Assembly (NCBI GenBank): GCA_020137815.1
Contig: CM035352.1
Location: forward strand, 5,687,159 to 5,751,158
Source of the DNA: Hormiphora californensis
Taxonomy: Eukaryota; Ctenophora; Tentaculata; Cydippida; Pleurobrachiidae
Direction of reading: 5' to 3'
Length of the DNA: 64,000 nucleotides
Shown: positions 41,901 through 61,500 of the stretch, piece after piece
How positions within the stretch are numbered: the stretch's first letter is position 1
How the letters are laid out: each line of letters opens with the position of its first letter
Notes under the pieces: model-generated
Databases searched by the model: none
Told to the model about the DNA's origin: nothing
What the model saw: only the letters and a program-made list of their open reading frames with translations
Translations under genes and position numbers: made by a program

Positions 41901-44426
41901 TGGTAAACATTGTAACGGTACATTCTGAAGGTAAACATGGGGTGGAATATGTGGGGAATACGATGCTATAGTATTGGGGGTCAAAGGGATTGTTTTTTCG
42001 GTAGGTTAGTGGCCGATGGGGTTATTGGGATTTTCAGGATATAAAATGTTAAACATTTAACGAGATTTGCTTTATTCTACTCGCTTGTGTTTGGGCATGA
42101 CAAATTTGATAAAAGGGTCAATAATCAAGATAGCTTTGTTTAGCGAGAAACAAGGGGGATGTCTTCATGAGACACTATTTACTCTTCAGAACACCCCATG
42201 TTTGGTCAAATATTCCAATCAGTTTTCATTTGTCTAAACTTCTCCAAGTATAAGCAGCTCTCTGGCGGCGCCGACGCGATCTATGTGCACTGTCACTGAA
42301 AATCAAAACGGGATCTGGCGCCGCCCGAAAGAGTAGCAGAACTATTATACCACCACCTTCTATCTAGTAGGCAACTTCCTATACTGTTATCTACTACTCA
42401 CCTTCAGAATTACAAGGGTCAGAGTGCACTAGTGATTGCCCAGGTGCACGGTCATGCGGAGTGCGTAACTCATATCAATACCAAACAGAGTAAACCCACT
42501 GTTGTGGTACCCAACCTAGTGGGGCAACAGGAGGATGAGACATTCCTCTATAGGTAGGGGGCTGCATGTGTAGTAATCATGTGTAGTAGTGTAACCATGG
42601 TGACATGTGATGCTTCAATCAATTAAGTGCATGAAGGTACACAGTTGTGTTGATGTGTTTCCTTGATCATAGTTCAGAAGCTTAGAATGTAATGAAAAGC
42701 ATGTGAATCACCCAAGAAGTGTAATATGTCTTTTGTTAAGTCGTGATCCGTGTTATTTCGTGCTTACCTTTGTGATTCCTTCAATTCTAACACAACCAGG
42801 TTCCTTCTTCCTGATGATGCAGCTGTTCTTAACATACATCCTGATCCTATCTCGCTTCTGGCTGAACCAATACATAACCCCATGGTATCTTGACCTCATG
42901 TAATTGCTGCATTTGTCCTCTATTTTCTCACCCTAGCACAGTTTCGCTAGGAATTACTGTCTGGCTGCTAAGATTAAGCAGTGGCAAGGTACTGGGAGAG
43001 ACAAGGTTGCTCTGCTGTCTAAACGAACATCTGATGGGTCCTTTAACTTAAAGGCTTTTGAGGCAAGGAGAAGTCAGGTCCTGCCAACTAAAAGTTAGTA
43101 GTGTGCATGTGGTTATAATGGTTCCTATTCTCTCATCACTTGTTCGAGGAGGAATGATTTCCTGATTTCAAATTCTCTTGATTACCAACTGTATGGCGGC
43201 GCCATACCCCATTTGATTCTCAAATTGGGCTGCGACAGTGCGCTCAGATGGGTCGCGGCGCCAGACAGATTACCAATATGAAAGTTCTAGTGTGGTTTAG
43301 AATCTCCCCAATATGATAGAAAGTTCTAGTGTGGTTTAGAATCTCCCCCAGGTGACAAGGCAATGCATGTGGATGGACTGATCCATTTCCGATCCCGTAC
43401 ATGTCCCGCCAACTTTGCCGAGAGACCTCTCTCCAGTCTATCTGATAGGCGGCCCGTGGTAAGTCAACGTTTGTGATGTGAATTGTGTTTCTCTGATCTT
43501 GTGATGATGTGAATTGTGCTTCTCTTGATACCCTGGGATGTTTCTTCTATCGTGATCCAGGAATGCTGCATGTGCTCTATGTTTGTATATGAATGTTAGA
43601 GGTGCTGCATTTCCTTTGGCTCCTACTGCAGCAGCTGCTGTACTATTTTTGTTGCAAATTCATGATGCTTGCTCTTTCCTGTGGCTTGTACAATTGAAGC
43701 TGTAACGGTTCCTTGATTGATGATCATGAGTGTTCTCTTACATAAAACCATCTCCTAATTCCTCTCTAGAAATCTCTACCTCTTGACCAGGCCGGCTCTC
43801 GATCCTGGACCCCCTCTGCCAAGACCCGCCAGATGAAGCAAGATGTTCTGAACCAAGGTCTCCACTGGGATATCACCCGGCACCAGAGTGGCAAGGTGGA
43901 GTTCTCAGATCTCCTGTTCACACCCTCCCGAACCACAGCTGCCTCCCTCCCCTCCTTGTACAAAAGTCAGTCCAGTAATGGGAGTGATAAAAGTAGCGGA
44001 CCCACCCGATCTGCGAGACAGAGTAGCAAGAGAGGAATCACAGCCATTGAGGACCACAGTACGGGCATGTGGATACACAATGGTCTCACTGCAAAGGAGA
44101 AGGCCACTGCATGTCTGGACATGTCCAGCAGTTACAGCCGGAAAACCTGGATGACTAGGTTTAGGATCGCAATGTCAGTGAATGAGAGTACACTGAAGAG
44201 AAAACTAAAGGAGGACAGTCCCTCGTATTACCCGTCACCCGTAACGAACAGGGCAGGCTGTACCGGAAACAAATCCGACAGAACAAACCCACCTCAACTA
44301 GGACACGTAACTTTGCGGCGGATTGGCAGAACTGCGTGGAGTCACGTGAAGCTAAATCTCAACACGACGCACGTGTGTTTAGAAGTCGTGGTTCGTCCAT
44401 TCTGGGACATGATCACCGCCGTCTAA
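38996..44426 (+). CDS. ANKUB1: Ankyrin repeat and ubiquitin domain-containing protein 1
   Basis: Exons: 38996-39073, 39331-39500, 39763-39869, 40078-40175, 40437-40544, 40654-40741, 41748-41890, 42408-42553, 42951-43093, 43352-43458 and 43770-44426; all phases agree. The ubiquitin-like N-terminus starts MKIFVIYHGKTYPW and includes LWHGGADLAGSWIIQDVGI. Then follow VWKGWSDLVTATIEGN, the ankyrin-like stretch (TFIAGHYGLLELAEDML, GYHPGKQWCNDRADPTLH, AVHRAVAENKLELLRLF, NYKGQSALVIA) and the conserved AAKIKQW. This order matches vertebrate ANKUB1 well. The C-terminal region from about 400 is low-complexity Ser/Arg/Lys-rich. The reading frame after about 44160 is doubtful; the +2 frame gives a more plausible polar tail ending near 44458. 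The molecular role of this family is not known to me. AATAAA lies at 44632. Confidence 0.85.
39497..39615. repeat. Tandem triplication of a splice-donor segment with poly-C tracts
   Basis: The exon-2 end CCAGTGAGTT plus a run of about 15-17 C is repeated three times, with donor-like GTs at 39501, 39540 and 39587. Only the first donor keeps ANKUB1 open, because reading past it meets TGA at once. Confidence 0.75.
40332..40397. mobile_element. Mini-MITE copy A (GGCGCC-rich, 8-bp TSD)
   Basis: Starts CTGTATGGCGGCGCC and ends GGCGCCAGACAG as imperfect inverted repeats. A perfect 8-bp duplication TCCCTCAC flanks it (40324-40331 and 40398-40405). It sits in an ANKUB1 intron 39 bp before exon 5. Confidence 0.85.
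40745..41135. repeat. 11-bp minisatellite in an ANKUB1 intron
   Basis: AGGGTGTTGTC units, with variants, make up the array on both sides of the mini-MITE at 40970-41048. The MITE evidently inserted into an existing array. Confidence 0.9.
40970..41048. mobile_element. Mini-MITE copy B
   Basis: Reverse-orientation copy of the family at 40332, with an internal duplication (TCTGAGCGCACT appears twice). The 8-bp duplication GTTTTCAG flanks it (40962-40969 and 41049-41056). Confidence 0.85.
41644..41737. mobile_element. hAT-type MITE, truncated, adjacent to a splice acceptor
   Basis: About 94 bp nearly identical to 38771-38864, lacking the right terminal repeat. It ends about 10 bp before the acceptor of ANKUB1 exon 7 (41748), so the branch-point region of this intron is MITE-derived. 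Confidence 0.8.
42257..42329. mobile_element. Mini-MITE copy C, diverged
   Basis: CTCTGGCGGCGCCGACGCG...ATCTGGCGCCGCC resembles copies A, B and D but is more diverged. I could not settle its target duplication. Confidence 0.55.
43189..43268. mobile_element. Mini-MITE copy D
   Basis: CTGTATGGCGGCGCC to GGCGCCAGACAG, flanked by the perfect 8-bp duplication ATTACCAA (43181-43188 and 43269-43276). It lies in the intron before ANKUB1 exon 10. Confidence 0.85.
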
Positions 44427-44631
44427 CTACTGGCTCATCGACTAAATCATCATCATGAACACGATATATAGAGCGAGATCAGTCAGACCATGTGACTAAT
44501 GGTCGGTATTAAGTGCTGAGAGAGAGATCTAGCCATTCGAGTTACTGGCCGCATACAGAGTCTATATCCGGAATGCCGTATTGGCCATTTAGTGATCATG
44601 TTGGTGATGAAAGTTATGAACGTTATGAAAC

Positions 44632-44637
44632 AATAAA
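44632..44637 (+). terminator. Poly(A) signal AATAAA for ANKUB1
   Basis: A canonical hexamer about 200 bp after the last possible ANKUB1 stop codon, just before the large inverted-repeat element. Confidence 0.65.
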
Positions 44638-44729
44638 ACTATAATATATTTGACCTAATGAAATGTTGCAATATGTGTTGTAGCTCATGAAACGAAATGT
44701 ATCTAACGGGAATACGTGCAGTAATCATG

Positions 44730-46200
44730 GTAGTATGAAAGATTAGGTCGTGCGCGCCAAATGGCGCCATATGGCGCCAAATGGCGCCATCAAATTCGCC
44801 AAATGGCGCCACGTGGCGAATAAATGGCGCCATTTGGCGCCAAAATGTGGCGAGTGCGCACTATCGCCAAATGGCGCCATTTCTGGCGCCAAATCTGGCG
44901 CCACGTGGCGCCACGCGGCGCCACGTGGCGCCAGTGGCGATCGCCATTCGCCAAATATTGGCGACTCTTGGCGGTATCGCCACGTGGCGATGGTACAAAG
45001 TCTGAAAAAAAACATGCGCAAAATTGTTATCGCCAAATGGCGCCATTTGGCGCCATTAAGTGATCAGGAGATCAAGTCGCCAAATGGCGACGTTTGGCGC
45101 CAGATGGCGACGTTTGGCGACAAATGGCGACTAACATTTGACAAACAGTTTGCGCCATATGTCGCCAATTGGCGCCATATGGCGACATTTGGCGCCAAAT
45201 GGCGATGTTCGGCGCTAAGTGGCGCCATATGGCGCCAGATGGCGACAAACATTTGACAAAAATTTGGCGCCATATGGCGACATTTGGCGCCAAATGGCGA
45301 CGTTTGGCGCCAGATGGCGACGTTTGGCGACAAATGGCGACTAACATTTGACAAACAGTTTGCGCCATATGTCGCCATATGGCGACATTTGGCGCCAAAT
45401 GGCGACGTTCGGCGCCAAATGGCGACGTTCGGCGCCAAGTGGCGCCAGATGGCGACAAATATTTGACAAAAATTTGGCGCCATATGGCGACATTTGGCGC
45501 CAACTGGCGACGTTTGGCGCCAAATGGCGACGTTTGGCGCCAGATGGCGACTAACATTTGACAAACAGTTTGCGCCATATGTCGCCACTTGGCACCATAT
45601 GGCGACATTTGGCGCCAAATGGCGATGTTCGGCGCCAAGTGGCGCCATATGGCGACAAACGTTTTACAAAAATTTGGCGCCATATGGCGACATTTGGCGC
45701 CAAATGGCGAGGTTTGGCGCCATATGGCGACATTTGGCGCCAAATGGCGACGTTTAGCGCCAACTGGCGACATTTGGCGCCGTTCGGCGCCAATTGGCGA
45801 TTTTTTCGCCAAATGGCGCCACGCGGCGCCGAGTGGCGAGCGTCATATTTTGGAAAGCATTGAAAATTTGCTATTCTTATCGCCAAATGGCGCCATTTGG
45901 CGATAAATATGTTGCGCATGTTTTTTTCAGACTTCATAGCATCGCCACGTGGCGATACCGCCAAGAGTCGCCAACATTTGGCGAATGGCGATCGCCACTG
46001 GCGCCACGTGGCGCCACGCGGCGCCACGCGGCGCCAGATTTGGCGCCAAATGGCGCCATTTGGCGATAGTGCGCACTCGCCACATTTTGGCGCCAAATGG
46101 CGCCATTTGTTCGCCACGTGGCGCCATTTGGCGAATATGATGGCGCCATTTGGCGCCATATGGCGCCATTTGGCGCGCACGACCTAATCTTTCATACTAC
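44730..46200. mobile_element. Long-TIR element saturated with GGCGCC/TGGCGA motifs, MULE-like
   Basis: Termini GTAGTATGAAAGATTAGGTC and complement extend inward as inverted repeats of about 300 bp. The 9-bp duplication GTAATCATG flanks it (44721-44729 and 46202-46210). A 9-bp duplication with long TIRs is typical of Mutator-like elements. The interior consists of tandem units of about 110 bp (ACATTTGACAAACAGTTTGC plus ATATGGCGACATTTGGCGCC-type text). Nearly the whole element is reiterated GGCGCC and TGGCGA, so every strand and frame is open in places, but none is a credible gene. It is non-autonomous. Confidence 0.8.
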
Positions 46201-46461
46201 CGTAATCATGGTATCGTGATGCCTCGTAGCAACAACAAAGCATCCTCTGTCTTATTAGTATTTGAGTTAAAACGTCCATCATCCTTCAGAATGGATTGTT
46301 TCTATAAAAAGAAAAAACAGTTAGATTTTAGTTGAATGAAAGAAATTAGTTATTTTGAACAACGATTTCATTGCAATATAACAACAAAAAAACGTCTTGT
46401 TTAGAATCCAGATATACACAAAAACATACTCACTGAGTATCTTTACTCAGAGTCTTTCACT

Positions 46462-46590
<129 letters not shown>

Positions 46591-46783
46591 TTCTCTTCCG
46601 AAGTTCAAATAATGCATAGAAGGGGAACACAAATAAAATAAATCTCAAATAACAACCTCCGATATATTGTCTGCTTTCTTCACCGCATCATCATCATCTC
46701 GTCAATTCGTTAACTACATGTCTGGGCTTCATCTGTATTTCATCTGGCCTCTAATTGGTCTCTAATGTGTTTCTAATTGGTTT

Positions 46784-54724
<7,941 letters not shown>

Positions 54725-54899
54725 GGTTCACACACAAGACTAAACAACTGTGTTATCAGGCTATCTACAGGACGTTCTATTGAGAGTGGGAACTGATCGG
54801 AGGCGCGCGGCGTACAGTAGTCGCGTGAGGGAGGTCACGTGACTGCTCTATATCACGTGATCTCTGATGGGTGCCATCTCATCCTCGCAGGGGGCTAGC

Positions 54900-54910
54900 T
54901 CTCTCTTTCT

Positions 54911-54984
<74 letters not shown>

Positions 54985-55015
54985 TCTCTCTCTTTCACTC
55001 TCACTCACTCTCTCC
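54900..55015. repeat. (CT)n microsatellite upstream of the T-box start
   Basis: A CT-rich tract about 180-290 bp upstream of the T-box start codon. In this position such tracts can act as GAGA-type promoter elements, but no function is shown. Confidence 0.9.
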
Positions 55016-56449
55016 TGCAGCAGCACACAAGAGGGGTGAGTGCTCGCTCGGATCACGCTGTAAATACCAATTAGCATTTTGTTTTCCCCGGTCGGACAAT
55101 GAGGAAAGAAAGATAGAGAAAGATAGAGGGATGATGGTTGCGTTTAGTTAGAGTGAACAATAAGCCAGAGGAGGAGGAGAACGTTAGCCAGAGGATAACA
55201 CACGGCTATTAGAGCCGCGGCCTCCTCCTCCTCCTGCACTACTCTAGGTATTGATTCTTGAGCCTTGCCTTGTTTACTGAGGACTAAAGAGTAGACATTA
55301 TCCCTCTATCTCTCTATCTTCTCTCTATCTTCTATTTTCTCTCTCCGTTGTTTAGGCAGGGAAAGCAAGAGCTAAACGGACCTCCCCTAATAAGCACGAC
55401 ACTTTTGTTCTAGCTCGGACAGCCGGCTCCAGCCGAGGCCTCGTGCACGGGAGAAGAAGCACTGGGGGAGCAATTTAGGGATTTAAAGAACCACAATGGT
55501 TAAACTTAGAGGGAAGAACACTGACACACGTGTGTTTATTAGAGTTCCATATAAACAGTTCTTTATAAAGTCATGTGATCTAGTGATCTTGCGTGACTCA
55601 TCTGCACCCTCCCATTGGGCTCCCAACATGAACAACCCCACTTATCACCACATATATCTCTTTCCATCTCTTTCTTTCTATCTCTTTCTATCTAGCTGAT
55701 CTCTCTCTCTCTCTCCCACTCCCATGTTGCGATCTCGTAGCGGGGGGTAATTTAATGTGCCGAAATTTTCACATCTTTGAGTATATCTGCTAAAAGTCGC
55801 TACCTATGATAAGTAAATAGTATCTAAGAGGGGATATCACGTGACATTTGAAGTCGTGAGGAATATATTAGAGTCTGATATACAGGTGCAGCTGCTAAGA
55901 CGCCATTTTAGAGTTTCAGTGGGTCTAGGTAATCTACATATGGATTATGGAGCTAAAAACTGTCTGGGTTTAGTCCATGAGATGCTCAAACCCTGGGAGC
56001 AGCGTGTATCTCTGAAAATATATTCTGCTTCATCCCTCTCTCCCGCTAATTTGGTGGTCACGACGTGACATGGGGAACATTGGAAAGTGTTTGTGTCTGG
56101 TCCAAAACTATAATTTGACACCAACTATCCGCCAGCGATTGAGTCGGGTCGATACTCTGGTTTCCAATTATCGGTAATTGTTTATAGGGGCTTCTTATGT
56201 GTCAACAATGTGTCAGCAGCATGCTCTCTCCAACTCTATATTTCACTTTCTCTCTCTCTCCCCAACTCTATATTTCACTTTCTCTCTCTCCCACTCTATA
56301 TTTCACTGTCTCTCTCTCTCTCTCGCTCACTCTCCCTCTATTTTCTGAAATCAAGGAATAATGTTTCACATCCTGGATCTTGTGTTCCCCTATTGCACCT
56401 GATTAGTTCCACACCCAGGGACGTTATAGTGCTACAACTGCATGAAGAG

Positions 56450-56450
56450 A

Positions 56451-56534
<84 letters not shown>

Positions 56535-56590
56535 AAAAGAGAAAGAGAGAAAGAGAGAAAGAGAGAGAAAGAGAAAGAGAAAGTGAGACG
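56450..56590. repeat. (GA)n/(GAAA)n microsatellite
   Basis: A pure GA tract grading into GAAAGA units, intergenic. Confidence 0.95.
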
Positions 56591-57353
56591 AAAAGATAGG
56601 CCATGTTTTGCATCTGATCTGTGCAGTATTGCGACATTGCAGGCAATAGCATGGTGATGAAGTAGCAGAACTATATTCTATCATCACTCCTCCCTTTTCC
56701 GATCGCAGCCTTGTGGCGGGTGATTGCATGCCGACATCAGTCTCCCTCCCTGGAGAGAGAGGTATGACACGGGGTTGTTCACAATTCAGATCACTATCTT
56801 TAATCTCCTCTTCATTATCTCTCTCTTCGTTCCTTCTTCCACAACAACATCATGATGATGCCTGCGGTTTCGCCGGAGGCTTATTCAAGCCGCGTCCTGA
56901 ATTCCTCTCTATCTCCCCCTCTCTCTATTATCTCCCTCTATCTCTATATCCTCTCTCTCTCTCTCTATTTCTCTATCTCTCTGTCAGTCATTTGTCGTGC
57001 CAGTCGGACCATCATCATCAGTCAATAATACAAGTAACATGAAGGGGCGGTAGTTTTACCGCTAATAACGGTCAATGTGACCACTAGTTTTCTTTACTGC
57101 AACCACTCTCCCCCTTGTGCGGTTGATTAGTAGAACCGCAAATCGGAGAACTCTGACTGATAACACACAGTCCAGCCCCAGTTATTCCTGGACTACCCGG
57201 CCTGCCTCAAGTTGACCGATATTAGTGGTAGTATTTATACTTTAAATGGAGATGAACCGGAAATAGGACGATATAAGGGGGATCTTGAGGAGATAAAGAT
57301 ATAGATCTGGATCCGGATAAAGAAAAAGAAGAAGATATGAGTGAGAGAGAGAG

Positions 57354-57432
<79 letters not shown>

Positions 57433-57729
57433 GAGAGAGAGAATGTTGCACCACCGTCGACTGTTTCCGCACAACTAACTGCCCTCAACGAGTTGTTGTG
57501 TAAAGAAAAGTGTTCTTATAAGCGGCTATACGATTCGTGTGGCCAATCTCGTACCCACTTTCCCTCTCTCTCTCTTTCTTTCCCTCCCTCTCAACTACTA
57601 GGCGGAACTGTAACTCTAAGGGGTTTACATTGGCTGTTGGTTTCTCTCACTCCCTCTAACAACAGCTAAGTAGTGTTTTCTCCCCCCACAATCCTATACC
57701 ACTTTTTTACTCTCCACACACGCTCTCTC

Positions 57730-57739
57730 TCACTCTCTC

Positions 57740-57822
<83 letters not shown>
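57730..57822. repeat. (CT)n microsatellite
   Basis: About 90 bp of CT, intergenic. Confidence 0.95.
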
Positions 57823-57823
<1 letters not shown>

Positions 57824-58598
57824 TCCTCTTGGTGGTGGCTGGTTGAAAAATCCCTCTCTCACACAGAGGCGCGCCCATTTCCGCCACAGAGAGATAAGTA
57901 GCACAGGGTAGCATTACACTTACTGGGCCATAGAGGAACTGTGATTTTCAGAAGGGGGATTGAAACAAAACTTAAATAATTTAAACTTAAAATTAAAGTT
58001 GTATCTAACCTTATCCCTGTTGCAGGAGTTTTGAACCGTGCTACAGGAGGGAGGAACGACTGATAATGATCTCAAAAATATCATACACTGCAGCTGTTGG
58101 AAAGAATCAGGTAAAATGTGGTGTGTGTCCCATTGTCCCAACCATGGATATGGCTTTGGATATCTCACTGTCCATCTTCTAGACATACCGCTGCAGTGTC
58201 TTTAACATCCACGTTCTGCACTGTTCTGCAACACACACACACATCAGTTGGATCGCTTTTCATGCATCACATGTGATCACGTGACTTGCACTACTTGTTA
58301 TACACACGTGTATGTTTCTAAATCACTAAGGCAATCCTACATCTTAATCACCATGCTTACTCCGTGAGAGAGGGGGCAGTTCTTTCATCATGCTCCTAAC
58401 ATCTCAATCACTTGTACTTGGCTAGCCAGTATCGGCATCACTTGGCCCGTTATTCAATTGCTAATTTCTCTGATCCCTTGCCAGTCTAAAAATTGTGGCA
58501 GTCGTTCCTTTTCCATCCTAGAACTATTCAGTAACATTGCGTCTTCTTACCCCACAAATAACACCCTCGTATCTCGATCTAGTAGGGGAAGCGGAAAC

Positions 58599-61500
58599 AT
58601 GACAACACCTTTCAAGAGTGGTGCCTCGCGCACTGCGAGTACCCGACCCAAGGAGTTCTACTGTACGGTATTTGGGCAGATGGACCGGAGTCAGACTAAC
58701 CTCGCTGTTGTGTTGAGGACATACTTTTATCCTAAAGAAATCATGACTGGGGCCATGGTGAGTAAAACCACTTGTTTTCATTTGCCATGGTGAGTTATTA
58801 TAACAGCCTACCAGCTAGTATCTGTATAGTAGCTAGCATTATACCTACCCCGCCTACCCCTCCATTATAATTCGTCTCACTATTGACACGTGTTGTAGAA
58901 TGAACTGCGGTGCATTTATTGGTAGTAGCAGCATATAGTTCTACTTAGAAATGGGGATATATATCCTCTGGATAGTAGATCAAGAGAACCAACTTTAATG
59001 ACTTTATTTAGCTTTTATTAAACTTTTACACAATTTGTCTTCTAGTGTTTTAGCGACTAGACACTATCCCACGTTATATAGAACCAATAACTTCCCCCTA
59101 CCCGTTTAAAATGCTTTCTAACTCTCAGAAACACACGTCCTTTGATCACCCCTTCCTCAGAAACACGTTGAAGAGAGATGGGACGATAACGCCAGTTTCA
59201 AGATTATCTGTAACCACGAAGTGAACAGTGATCCACCCAGTGTTATGTTGTGTAACCCAATCACTGTGAAGGCAAAACCTAACTCCCAACTTAGGATTGA
59301 TCTTCTCAACCAGGAAGCTGTAAGTACCTCTCACACCCCGGCCTCGATTAGTAACCTCCACACCCCAGCGGCCAGCCTCGATTAGTACCTGCATCTCGAG
59401 AACCGATCGTTTATAGTACCCCCTCATTAATAACCTACTTCTCCCCCCCCCCCCAACATTATTTAACCTTCTTCCCTCCCTTAGTTCCTGGATACCCGAG
59501 AGTTCTTCACGGATGGACCCCAGCTGCCCAAGTGTCTGCAATTTGATGTCAGCCTGGAGAGTTACAACATAACCGCTGGGGCTGATGAATCTACCCCTGA
59601 TCAGGAGGCTAGGGTTCCCAATATTAGGATTATCCGGTCCCCTGACGAGAAAACCGTGGCTTCAATCCCACTAGTCCACGTGAGTTACTAGTTTAGAAAT
59701 ACTTAGCATTAGCAGTTATATTCGGTCTGGACCCAGTGTTGACAGTGTGCTCAGATGGGGTCAGGACCTCTAGACAGGGTTTACATGGTTAATGTTTACC
59801 GCCGAAGAACCTTTTCAAACCACTTTAGGATGTTGTAAGTCTAACAACCATCCCCCTTCTAGTTATGTGATATCCCTGATGCCGCTATGACTGGATCCTT
59901 TGCATTCGATGATTTCTGTTACACCATGGACCCTAAACCCATCCTGGATGGCGGTAACAAACTAAACCACAACAGAACTTGGCACAGGCTGCCCCAACTT
60001 CTGGTCAAGTTCATGTCTCAGGATAGAGATCTCGCTAGCAGGGTGAGTAGAGAGCAGGAACCGACCGACACAAGTAAACAACCAATCAGAACTCGTTATA
60101 TAGTAGAGAGCTTAGATCATGTGCCTTACCCTGCTAAATACAGAGGTGTACCTATATTTCCTAAACCCTCATCTCCCTTCCACAGGTTATGGATGTTGCC
60201 AAGGAGTGGGAGAATCACGCTGGCCTCCAGATAGTTATGGTTCCATTCGACTCAAAGAGGGACGCCCAGATTAGAGTACAATTCAGCGCCAAGAATATGT
60301 GTGCTATTGGTACGTATCATTACGTATAGATGTTATAAAAATGAGAAAAGGACGTTTTCTGGTCATGGGCCCTAATTCCATGCTCTCTCTTTCTCTCAGG
60401 TACGGATGCTGAGGATATCCCAGATCACAAGGCAACCATGTTTATTAATGTGGCGCGGGATACCCACCCTGTGCTCTTCAGAAGGAGGGTTCTCCATCAG
60501 TTTGGTCACGCTCTTGGGTTCTACCACGAATTCCTGGTTAGTTCATCCAGCTCTCTTCATTTCATGTTACCTTTCTAGATACTGCTGTTTATTCACTGTG
60601 AGGATTCGGATCAACTGTTGTCCTGCTACCAAGGAAATACCTCTAACCCCTCTGTGTCCCATTTATAGGCTCTACCCAAAGACGTTGAGTGGGATGTTGC
60701 TGGTGTCCAACTAGACACCTCTATGGAGGCAGGTTGGACTAAGGAACAGACCAAGGCCCATGTGTTCAACAAGGATACGTGCTCTAACAATGCCAACTTT
60801 GACCGACTTTCCATCATGACACTTCCCTTCAAGAGGTATGGATCATTATGGGACATGGGTTGTTAGTCATTATGGGTTGTTAGCACTCAGGGTAGTTAAC
60901 TTTTAAACTTTGTATAACAGCTGTTGTTCTAGGAGGTTAAAACTGGTGAACTCTAAAGTTTAAAACAGTTACAATGGTCATATGGTTGACAGGTTCAGCT
61001 TATATCGCTCTATTTTATCATCTAAACGGGAAGAACTTTTAAAGAGGGCTGAGAATTATAACAAGAAAGCGAGGGAAATTTGGAGAGAGGGAGAGAGAAA
61101 AAGAAAGGGAAAGAGAGTGAGAGAGGGGGGAGCAATGAAGCGGTATGCTGAAGAGCTCTTTGATAGTGCGAGAGAGAACGGCTATCATTGGCTAACTATC
61201 GTGAGTGCTAATAGTGACAGGTCTACTGCTTGCTGAGATGATGGGGGGCTAAAGTGCAAAATACTAGCTATATAAGATGCTGTCTCAAACAGTCTAGTCG
61301 TAGTTGACATTTAACTACTAGGTATTTCAAACCACCCTCTCGTTCCTCTCTCACCCCTTCTTTCTCTAACCACATCTTCATCTCCCTAACCACCCCTTCC
61401 CAGGTCCTATATTAAAGGATGGCTACCACGACAGCACCAGAGTGTGCTAAGTGTGGATGACAAGGCCCTAGTTAAACACCTCTACCCCCTGGCCCATGAG

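Larger units (their letters stand above)
55100..58598. other. Intergenic between the T-box gene and the metzincin-like gene
   Basis: No gene is supported over about 3.5 kb. It contains (GA)/(CT) tracts at about 56450-56590, 57345-57435 and 57730-57822 and generally T/C-rich sequence. A short open stretch at 58062-58110 ending in a donor-like GTAAAA might be a 5' exon of the next gene, but it has no supporting similarity. Confidence 0.45.

Noticed and set aside
44750-46187. Overlapping ORFs on both strands rich in WRHMAPNGDVWRQ-type text
   Set aside because: They are translations of the reiterated GGCGCC/TGGCGA motif, open in most frames by composition. No domain, no start context and no splice structure.
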